A stretch of DNA of 64,000 nt, from contig NZ_CP088251.1 in the NCBI RefSeq assembly GCF_021117405.1, forward strand, positions 124,001 to 188,000, read 5' to 3'. Source of the stretch: Frateuria edaphi (GTDB lineage Bacteria; Pseudomonadota; Gammaproteobacteria; Xanthomonadales; Rhodanobacteraceae). Of the stretch, positions 51,797 to 61,184 are shown piece after piece. The notes under the pieces were generated by a model. That model was not told the DNA's origin, made no database searches, and saw nothing but the letters and a program-made list of their open reading frames with translations. Both the position numbers and the translations under genes were made by a program. How positions within the stretch are numbered: the stretch's first letter is position 1; every line of letters starts with the position of its first letter.

Positions 51797-52720
51797 TCAG
51801 TAGCGCGGCACCGAGGAATCGATCTCGCGTGACCACGCATCCATGCCGCCCTCGACGTTGAACACGTCGGTGAACCCGTGCGCCGCGAAGCGCTCGGCCA
51901 CGCCGCGGCTGGAGTTGCCGTGGTGGCAGATGAAGGCGATCGCCGTGTCCTTCGGCAGCGCGGCCAAGGCGTCGTAGCCCTCCTCCTCCAGCACGCGCGC
52001 CTGCGCCAGCGACGGGGCCAAGGCGCGGCCAGCGGCCGGGCGCACGTCCACCAGCAGCACGCTGCTGTCGGCCAGGCGTGCCTTCAGTTCCTGCACGCTG
52101 AGCGACTTGATCTCCTGCGCGCCGGGGAACTTCAGGCTGAGGCCTTCGCCCTGCACGGTGGAGACCCAGTCGATCACGATGCCCTTGGCGCGCTGCGCGC
52201 TGCCCGGGTCGAAATGCACCTCGATGCCGTTGGCGGTCACCACGATGTCGTGGTCGCCGGCCGGCGCCAGCTGGAAGCCGGCGCTGTGGTCGGGGCCGAT
52301 CTCCAGGTGCAGCGCCAGTCCCTGTGCGTTGGCGATGCCGTTGCGGATGGCCTCGGCCGCCTTGTCGGTGATCGTGATCTCCGGCGGCGTGCGGTCCGGC
52401 GGGGTGGCGCCGAACAGCGAATGCAGTTCGCCGCTGGCGTACATCTGGCGGATGATGTCGGCGCCGCCGACCAGCTCGCCCTCGACGTACAGCTGCGGGA
52501 TCGTCGGCCAGTCCCCGAACACCTTGATGCCCTCGCGGATTTCCGGATCGTCCAGCACGTTGACCGTGTGGTATTCGGGCAACAGCTCGTTGAGCGTGTT
52601 GGTCGCGGCCGCGGAGAAACCGCACATCGGCTGGCGACGGTCGCCCTTCATGAACAGCACCACGCGGTGGTCCTTGAGCAGGGTTTCGATGCGTTCGCGG
52701 GTGGCAGGGTCGAGGGACAT
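51797..52720 (-). CDS. Monothiol glutaredoxin (CGFS) fused to A-type-like and rhodanese domains
   Basis: 307 residues, three domains. (1) Grx4-type monothiol glutaredoxin (1-105) with CGFS at 33-36 and WPTIPQLYV. (2) A HesB/IscA-like domain (about 110-200) beginning PPEITITDKAAEAIRN; it lacks all three cysteines that bind Fe-S in IscA. (3) A rhodanese domain (about 205-307) with active-site C265 in CHHGNSSR. CGFS glutaredoxins carry [2Fe-2S] clusters. The fusion suggests a platform for cluster handling or persulfide delivery. The cysteine-free middle domain probably serves as a dimer or docking module. The fusion as such is known in Xanthomonadales; the middle-domain loss deserves checking. 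Upstream gap of 75 bp to the SGNH gene. Confidence 0.9.
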   Translation of the reverse strand: MSLDPATRERIETLLKDHRVVLFMKGDRRQPMCGFSAAATNTLNELLPEYHTVNVLDDPEIREGIKVFGDWPTIPQLYVEGELVGGADIIRQMYASGELHSLFGATPPDRTPPEITITDKAAEAIRNGIANAQGLALHLEIGPDHSAGFQLAPAGDHDIVVTANGIEVHFDPGSAQRAKGIVIDWVSTVQGEGLSLKFPGAQEIKSLSVQELKARLADSSVLLVDVRPAAGRALAPSLAQARVLEEEGYDALAALPKDTAIAFICHHGNSSRGVAERFAAHGFTDVFNVEGGMDAWSREIDSSVPRY

Positions 52721-52795
52721 GGGAAAGCTCCGGCAAAGAGGGCCAATGATACGCCCCGCAGATGGGGGCGGTGCCAGGCGATCCCAATCGCCGCG

Positions 52796-53395
52796 CTATT
52801 TCACCGCAGCGGCGGCGGCCGGCAGGATCGCGTCGGTCCACAGCGTGTACTGCGCGGCGCCGGGGTGCAGGCCGTCGTCGGCTACCAGGTCCGGATGTCG
52901 GCGCGAGATCGGCGTGATGTCCACCCAGCGCGTGCCCGCGCGGCCGGCCTCGTCGCGGGCGATCGCGTTGTAGACGTCCAGGGCGCGGGCGATCTGCGCC
53001 GGGTCGCGATCCTGCTCGCGGGCGAAACGGGTGACGCCCCAGTCGGGAATCGAGACCACCACCACATGCGCGGCCCGGCCGCCCGCCAGCGCGATCGCCC
53101 GTCGAAGCAGGCCGCTGAACTGGGAGCGGTACTCACCGGCCGCGCGGCCCCGGTACTGGTTGTTGACGCCGATCAGCAGGGTGACCAGGTCGTAGGGCGG
53201 CGTGAACGTGGCCGCGTCCATCGCGGCGGAAAGCTCGTCGGTGGTCCAGCCGGTCACGGCGATGATCTGCGGGTCGTCGATGGCCACGCCACGCGCGCGC
53301 AGCTGGTGCACCAGTTGCACGGGCCAGCGGCCGGTCGCGGGAACGGCTTCACCGATGGTGTAGGAATCGCCCAGGGCGAGGTAGTGCAGGGGCAT
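52796..53395 (-). CDS. SGNH/GDSL hydrolase
   Basis: 199 residues from the ATG at 53395 (MPLHYLALGDSYTIGEAVP). Block I GDSYT with nucleophile S11, the glycine in block II (AVTGWTTDEL), block III GVNNQYRG and block V DDGLHPG with the catalytic Asp and His. No signal peptide, so probably cytoplasmic. Family members are esterases, lipases or carbohydrate deacetylases; substrate unknown. Gap of 174 bp to the upstream aminotransferase contains nothing I can name. Confidence 0.87.
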   Translation of the reverse strand: MPLHYLALGDSYTIGEAVPATGRWPVQLVHQLRARGVAIDDPQIIAVTGWTTDELSAAMDAATFTPPYDLVTLLIGVNNQYRGRAAGEYRSQFSGLLRRAIALAGGRAAHVVVVSIPDWGVTRFAREQDRDPAQIARALDVYNAIARDEAGRAGTRWVDITPISRRHPDLVADDGLHPGAAQYTLWTDAILPAAAAAVK

Positions 53396-53569
53396 GGCAG
53401 CGCTCCGGTGGGTGGTCCTTCGACTCCGGCGCCGGACATCCAGGCTCGGGCCGAAAGGATATGTTGGCCGCCCGGGAAACCGTTCGCGCTGGGCATAGCC
53501 CCCAGGGTGAAGTCGAAGCGCTGGCGGCAACCACGCGCCCAAACCCCTGTCCCGTGGGGATGGCCTGGA

Positions 53570-54829
53570 TCAGGCGATGGCCGACTCGCGCGCCTGCTCC
53601 TGCGCCATCCGCGAGAGCACCCGCTCGACCCGCACGAACACCTCGGCCAACTGGTCCGGCGGCGGCAGCAGGGTCAGGCGGAAGTGGCGGCTGTGCGGCA
53701 CGTTGAAGCTGGACCCGGGCACGACCAGCACCGCTTCCTCCTCCAGCAGGCGCAGCGCAAACACGTTGTCGTCGAACCGCGCCAGGCGCTCGGCCCGTAC
53801 CTGAGGGAACGCATACAGCGCGCCCGCGGGAGCGACCAGGTCGAGAAACCCGCTCGATGCCACGCCCTCCAGCACCGCGCGACGTGCCTCGTGCAGGCGC
53901 CCGCCGGGGGCGGTGAGCGCGGCGATCGTGGCGCGACCGGTCAGCGCCGGCTCGACCGCCCACTGCGCGGTGACGTTGGCGCACAGGCGCAGCGCGGCCA
54001 GCAGCTGCAGCGCATCGCGGTAGGCGCCGGTGCGCGCCGGATCGCCGGACAGGCTCAGCCAGCCGACGCGGTAGCCGCAGGCGCGGTGCACCTTCGACAG
54101 CCCGCCGAAGCTCAGGCACGGGTGCGTGCCGGCGACCTCGGCCAGTGGCTGGAAGGGCGCGTCGTCGTAGAGGATCTCGTCGTAGATCTCGTCGGCGAAC
54201 AGCAGCAGGTCGTGGCGCTGCGCGATTGCCACCAGCTGTTCCAGCAGCGCGCGCGGATACACCGCGCCGGTGGGGTTGTTCGGGTTGATCAACACCAGCG
54301 CGCGGGTGCGCGAAGTGATCAGCGACTCGAGTTCTTCCGGATCGGGCAGGTGCGCGTTCTGCGCCAGGCAGCGGTAATAGCGCGGGCTTCCGCCGTTCAG
54401 GATGGTCGCCGCGCTCCACAGCGGATAGTCGGGGCTGGGCAGCAGCACCTCGTCGCCCGGCTGCAGCAGCGCGCGCAACGACAGGTCGATCAGCTCGCTG
54501 ACGCCGTTGCCGACGAAGATGCGCTCCACCGCCACGCCCTGCGCGCCGTGCGCGCGTTGCTGCGCGGCGATCGCCTCGCGCGCCTCTTCCAGCCCCTGTT
54601 CGTGGCCGTAGCCCTCGCTGTCGGCCAGGTGTGCGGCGATCGCCTGGCGCAGGTGGCCCGGCGTCTCGAAACCGTAGCGGGCCGGGTTGCCGATGTTGAG
54701 CTTGACGATGGCGTGGCCGGCCGACTCCAGTTCGCGGGCGCGGCGGGTGAGCGCGCCGCGGATCTCGTAGCGCACGTCGGCGAGGTGGGGGCTGGGGGTG
54801 ATCGACGCGGAAAGGGACGGAACCGGCAC
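53570..54829 (-). CDS. PLP-dependent aminotransferase (AlaA/YfbQ-like)
   Basis: 419 residues from a GTG at 54829, which is preceded by GAGGA at four bases distance; the upstream open frame is not protein-like. Class I aminotransferase: LNIGNPARYGFETP, EGYGHEQGLEEAREAIA, NGVSELIDLSLRALL, LINPNNPTGAVY, DEIYDEILYDD and the PLP lysine in FGGLSKVHRACGYRVGW. The pattern LNIGNPxxFGFxxP and SxSKxxRxCGYRxGW is that of E. coli AlaA, which makes alanine from pyruvate and glutamate. Product assignment is by similarity. Divergent from rsgA with about 90 bp between. Confidence 0.88.
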   Translation of the reverse strand: MPVPSLSASITPSPHLADVRYEIRGALTRRARELESAGHAIVKLNIGNPARYGFETPGHLRQAIAAHLADSEGYGHEQGLEEAREAIAAQQRAHGAQGVAVERIFVGNGVSELIDLSLRALLQPGDEVLLPSPDYPLWSAATILNGGSPRYYRCLAQNAHLPDPEELESLITSRTRALVLINPNNPTGAVYPRALLEQLVAIAQRHDLLLFADEIYDEILYDDAPFQPLAEVAGTHPCLSFGGLSKVHRACGYRVGWLSLSGDPARTGAYRDALQLLAALRLCANVTAQWAVEPALTGRATIAALTAPGGRLHEARRAVLEGVASSGFLDLVAPAGALYAFPQVRAERLARFDDNVFALRLLEEEAVLVVPGSSFNVPHSRHFRLTLLPPPDQLAEVFVRVERVLSRMAQEQARESAIA

Positions 54830-54920
54830 GGGGTCCTCTGCGGGGCCTTGTAAAGCCGCTGATGCTAGCAGTGCGGGGTGCGCGGCGGACACCGCCTCGG
54901 CAAGGCATAATCGGGAACCT

Positions 54921-55973
54921 ATGAGCGATGCCGCGACCATCGAACGCCTGCGCCACATCGGTTGGCGCGGCGACCTGCCACCCGGTGGACACCGCATCGC
55001 CCGCGTGGTGGCGCAGCATCGCGCCGGCTACGAACTGCACGACGGCCAGGCACTGTTCGGCGCGCAGCCGGCCGGACATTTCCTCAAGCGCACCCTCGAT
55101 CCGGCCGACCGCCCCGCGGTAGGCGATTTCGTCGAGGTGGAGGAGGGCCGGCCGCCGCACATTCTCAGCGTGCTGCCACGGCGCAGCGTGCTTTCGCGCG
55201 CCGCCGCGGGCGAGCGCTACGAGCGGCAGATCATCGCCACCAACATCGACTACGTGCTGGTGCTCACCGGGCTGGACAACGATTTCAACCCGGCGCGCAT
55301 CGAGCGCTACCTGTCGCTGATCGAGGATTCCGGCGCGCAACCGGTGGTGCTGCTGAGCAAGCTCGACCTGCAGGCCGATGGCGATGCGCGCCTGGCCGCG
55401 CTGCGCGAGCGCCTGCCGGATACCACGCCGATCCACGCCGTCAACGGCAAGGACCCGGCCAGCGCCGAGCTTCTCGCGCGATACCTGGGGCCCGGCGACA
55501 GCGCGGTGCTGGTCGGATCGTCCGGCGCCGGCAAGTCCACCCTGACCAACACCCTGCTCGGCACCGAACGCATGGCCACCGGCGCGGTGCGCGAGCACGA
55601 CAGCCGCGGTCGCCACACCACCACCCACCGCGCGCTGCTGACGCTGCCCACCGGCGGTTGCCTGATCGACACGCCCGGCATGCGCGAACTGAAGCTCACC
55701 GGCGAGGAAAACCTCGACCTGTTCGCCGACATCGAGGCGCTGGCCGAAACCTGCCGCTTCGCCGATTGCGGCCACGGCAGCGAGCCCGGCTGCGCGGTGC
55801 AATCGGCACTGGACTCGGGCGACCTGACCGCCGAGCGCTGGCGCAATTACCTCAAGCTGCGCGACGAGCGCGAGGAGCAGGCGGCGACGCTGGAGGCGCG
55901 CCTGCGCCGCCAGCGCGGTGGGCGTCCGCCGGACCGTCCGCACGGACATCGCGGCCGGCGCGAGCGGGAGTAA
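54921..55973 (+). CDS. rsgA: Small ribosomal subunit biogenesis GTPase RsgA
   Basis: 350 residues from the ATG at 54921. Circularly permuted GTPase: an OB-fold N-terminus, then G4 (LLSKLDL), G5-like region, G1 GSSGAGKST, G2 (HTTTHRAL) and G3 DTPGMRE in permuted order. A C-terminal zinc knuckle CRFADCGHGSEPGC follows. RsgA checks 30S maturation. A CATAAT hexamer sits nine bases before the ATG with no Shine-Dalgarno between, suggesting a leaderless or very short-leader transcript. The C-terminal tail is Arg-rich. Divergent from the aminotransferase. Confidence 0.95.
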   Translation: MSDAATIERLRHIGWRGDLPPGGHRIARVVAQHRAGYELHDGQALFGAQPAGHFLKRTLDPADRPAVGDFVEVEEGRPPHILSVLPRRSVLSRAAAGERYERQIIATNIDYVLVLTGLDNDFNPARIERYLSLIEDSGAQPVVLLSKLDLQADGDARLAALRERLPDTTPIHAVNGKDPASAELLARYLGPGDSAVLVGSSGAGKSTLTNTLLGTERMATGAVREHDSRGRHTTTHRALLTLPTGGCLIDTPGMRELKLTGEENLDLFADIEALAETCRFADCGHGSEPGCAVQSALDSGDLTAERWRNYLKLRDEREEQAATLEARLRRQRGGRPPDRPHGHRGRRERE

Positions 55974-56040
55974 GGCGCGGCATGCACGGCAGCTGCGCGA
56001 ATCCGGGCCGTCCCTGCACCGCGTGTGCGCCGAGGCCGCG

Positions 56041-57312
56041 ATGAACGTCGACGCATCCGCCCGCCGGCACTACGCCGCGCTCGACCAGCGCCTGCTCGCC
56101 GCCACCCGCGCCATCAACATCCTGCCCACGGTGAGCTGGCCGGCCTCGCTGGAGCGGCGCATGATCGCTGCCTACGACAAGGGCGATTTCGCGTTGCCGG
56201 AGGTGCATTACGTCCGGCCGGACCTGGCCGCGGTGCGCGCCGAGCTGGCGGCGATCGAACGCGAAGCCGAGGTGCTGCTGGTCGGCGACCCGATCGGCGA
56301 TTTCCTGTGCCGCACCGCCACCTCCTGGCGGGTGGCAGCGGAGATGCTCGAAGCGGTCGGCAGCGCCGGCGTCACCGCCCCGTCGATCGCCCTGTACGGG
56401 CGGCCGGGCGATGCAATCCCGGGCAGTGACAAGAGCAACCTGGACGCGGCGCGCTACTTCGTCGAGCTCTCGGACGAGCTTGGCGCCGACCTGCTCTCCG
56501 ACACGGTGAGCATGAATCTTTCGGCCGAGGAACTGTGCGCGGACCTCAGCCAGGTGCTGGACGGCTTTTTCGGCCCCGGACGCATCGCGGTGGAAGTCGA
56601 CCCCGAACTCACCGCCAAGGCCGCCGCCGGCGCCACGCGCATCCGCCTGCGCGGCGGCGCCCACTTCAGCGAATACGACCGCCACCAGCTGCTCGCGCAC
56701 GAGGCGTTCGTGCATTCGCTCACCGCGCTCAACGGCCGCGAGCAGCCCCTGCTCGGCTCGCTGGCGCGCACCTCGCCGCGCGTCACCGCCACGCAGGAAG
56801 GGCTGGCAGTGTTCGCCGAGCTGATTTCCGGCGCCATCGACATCGCGCGGCTCAAACGCATCAGCCTGCGCATCCTGGCCATCGATATGGCGCTCAACGG
56901 GGCCGACTTCGTCGAGGTCTACAAATACTTCCGCCATTGCGGGCAGGGCACGGCCGACAGTTTCCACTCCGCGCAGCGGGTGTTCCGCGGCGTGCCGCTG
57001 ACCGGCGGCGCGGTGTTCGCCAAGGACAATGTGTACCTGTCCGGCCTGCTCACCGTGCACACCTTCTTCCGCTGGGCGTTCAAGCAGCAGCGCATGGACC
57101 TGCTGCGCTACCTGTTTGCCGGCAAGCTGGCGCTGCACGACGTGATCACCCTGCAGCCGCATTTCGAGGCCGGCACCCTGCTGCCCCCGCGTTGGCTGCC
57201 ACCGTGGATGCAGCGCGTGCATGGCTTGGCCGGCAAGCTGGCCTTCTCCCTGTTCGTCAACGGCATCCACATGGGGCAGGTGCAGGCGGACGAGCTGAAC
57301 CTGCGGCTCTGA
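56041..57312 (+). CDS. DUF1704/QEGLA-motif putative metallopeptidase (HExxxH)
   Basis: 423 residues from the ATG at 56041. It carries HEAFVH at 220-225, an HExxxH motif, and QEGLA at 252-256, whose glutamate is likely the third zinc ligand. This set identifies the family annotated as 'flavohemoglobin expression-modulating QEGLA motif protein' (DUF1704). Eukaryotic relatives of this fold (MATCAP1) are tubulin tyrosine carboxypeptidases with the same HExxxH signature. The bacterial substrate is unknown. No signal peptide or membrane segment, so it should be cytoplasmic. Its gene follows rsgA by 67 bp in the same direction. Peptidase activity is inferred. Confidence 0.85.
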   Translation: MNVDASARRHYAALDQRLLAATRAINILPTVSWPASLERRMIAAYDKGDFALPEVHYVRPDLAAVRAELAAIEREAEVLLVGDPIGDFLCRTATSWRVAAEMLEAVGSAGVTAPSIALYGRPGDAIPGSDKSNLDAARYFVELSDELGADLLSDTVSMNLSAEELCADLSQVLDGFFGPGRIAVEVDPELTAKAAAGATRIRLRGGAHFSEYDRHQLLAHEAFVHSLTALNGREQPLLGSLARTSPRVTATQEGLAVFAELISGAIDIARLKRISLRILAIDMALNGADFVEVYKYFRHCGQGTADSFHSAQRVFRGVPLTGGAVFAKDNVYLSGLLTVHTFFRWAFKQQRMDLLRYLFAGKLALHDVITLQPHFEAGTLLPPRWLPPWMQRVHGLAGKLAFSLFVNGIHMGQVQADELNLRL

Positions 57313-57427
57313 GCGCCATTGCCGCGCCAGACGGCCTGGCGTGGCTCCTGCAGGCGCCGGAAGGCTCGCAAGCAACCTGCCTGTTACCATGTGAGACCGC
57401 TTCCCCTCGCAGAAAAAGCCGCCACCC

Positions 57428-59740
<2,313 letters not shown>

Positions 59741-60001
59741 CGCAACGGCGGCCGGTACGGCGTATGCTGCGCTCGCGCGCCGGTTCCCGGGGCGGACGCG
59801 GGGGCGTCCACCCGTCATCCAGAGGACAGGACGAGCGCGCGCAGGGATCCGGAGGCATGACGGCAGGATGGCGCATCTGCGCCCAGCGTTGGCTGGGTGC
59901 AGGCCTTTGCGCAGATACCAGGCCGTCCGGCAACTGAACGGCGGATACCCGGCCATGGAGCGGCTTCGGAAACGCAAGGCATCCTTGGGGTCGGGTGACT
60001 C

Positions 60002-60985
60002 ATGTCTGAAACCGCACTTTCCGCCAGCATCCTGCTGCTCTGCTACCGGGATGCGCCCTACATCCGTGCTGCGCTGGAATCGGCGCTGGCGCAGACGGTG
60101 CCGTGCGAGATCATCGTATCCAACGACTGCTCGGACGACGGCACCTTCGAGCTGGCGCAGGAGATGGTCGCCAACTACCGTGGCCCGCACCGCGTCAGCG
60201 TGCGCCGCAACGAGCACAACCTGGGCGTGGCCGCGCACGTCAATGCCGCGGTGCCGCTGACCCATGGCGACATCGTGGTGATGATGGCGGGCGACGACAT
60301 CTCCTACCCGCACCGCGTGGCGACGATCCTGGATGCATTCCGGCGCCGGCCGCGGGCGACCGTGCTGGGCAGCGACTTCGACGGCATCGACGAGAACGGC
60401 CACGCGCGCGAGGTGTCGTTCCGGCAGCGGCCGGAAGTGTTCGGGCTGGACTACTACGTGAGCATCGGACGGCTGATCGGCCTGCTGGGCGCGGCCATGG
60501 CGTTCCGGCGCGAGGTGTTCGAACGCTTCGGCCCGCTGCTGGGACCGATCGAGGACAATGCGCTCAGCCTGCGCGGCGCGCTGCTTGGCGAATGCATGAA
60601 CCTGCGCCAGCCGCTCATCCAGTACCGCCAGCACGCCAACAGCGTCAGCGCCGGCGTGTTCGCCCGGCACGAACCGCCGATGCTGCGCATGCAGCGCCGC
60701 TACGAACGCACCATCCACTTCTACCGCGGCACCGCCGACGACCTGGAACATTGCCTGGCGCAGATGCCGGAACTGCCGCCGCGCCGGCGCGGACTGGCGC
60801 GGGACATCGTCGCGATGTACCGGATCGAGGCCGATGCACGCGAGGCACTGCTGCACAAGGCCCGCCACCACTGGCTCAAGCCGATCGGCCGTGGCCTGAT
60901 GCACCTGGGCCTGCGCCGCAAGAGTGCCGAGCGCGCGCTCAAGCTGTTCGTGCCTCGGCGCTGGTTCGGCCTGTACGGCCGCTAG
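60002..60985 (+). CDS. Glycosyltransferase family 2 protein
   Basis: 327 residues. GT-A fold start SASILLLCYRDAPYIRAALES, SNDCSDDGTFELAQEM (nucleotide-sugar site), and MMAGDDISYPHR, where the DD pair occupies the place of the DxD metal motif. Downstream PIEDNALSLRGALLGE looks like the acceptor/base region (ED). The C-terminal third (about 235-327) is helical and basic and holds no membrane segment. It would add a sugar to a surface polysaccharide, protein or lipid. It is alone, without other polysaccharide genes, which is unusual for GT2. Preceded by 261 bp without a recognisable gene and followed by a REP-like element. Confidence 0.85.
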   Translation: MSETALSASILLLCYRDAPYIRAALESALAQTVPCEIIVSNDCSDDGTFELAQEMVANYRGPHRVSVRRNEHNLGVAAHVNAAVPLTHGDIVVMMAGDDISYPHRVATILDAFRRRPRATVLGSDFDGIDENGHAREVSFRQRPEVFGLDYYVSIGRLIGLLGAAMAFRREVFERFGPLLGPIEDNALSLRGALLGECMNLRQPLIQYRQHANSVSAGVFARHEPPMLRMQRRYERTIHFYRGTADDLEHCLAQMPELPPRRRGLARDIVAMYRIEADAREALLHKARHHWLKPIGRGLMHLGLRRKSAERALKLFVPRRWFGLYGR

Positions 60986-60998
60986 CCCGCCGGTTCCC

Positions 60999-61083
60999 AG
61001 GAGCCCCTGTGCGCGACCGCGGCCTGCGGCCGGGCCGTCGCCGCGCGCGCGACATCGAGCGGCGAAAGGGTGCGCTCCTGCGG
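60999..61083. repeat. GGAGCGCAC/GTGCGC-type inverted repeat upstream of aceE
   Basis: Left part CAGGAGCCCCTGTGCGCGAC, right part GTGCGCTCCTG, with GC-rich inner sequence containing GCGGCCTGCGGCCG. Arms match the family at 15599 and 46548. It lies between the glycosyltransferase gene and the aceE promoter. Confidence 0.65.
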
Positions 61084-61121
61084 TATGCCGGTCTCATGTG
61101 GCACCCCCGCACCCCGAAAGC

Positions 61122-61127
61122 TAGAAT
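61122..61127 (+). promoter_or_regulatory. Candidate -10 of aceE
   Basis: TAGAAT about 58 bp before the aceE start. The -35 position at 17 bp shows only a weak TGTGGC. Tentative. Confidence 0.35.
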
Positions 61128-61184
61128 CGGGGGCTCCCCACACGTCGAATACATCAGGCGCCCAGCGCGCCGCGGAGAAGCTTC

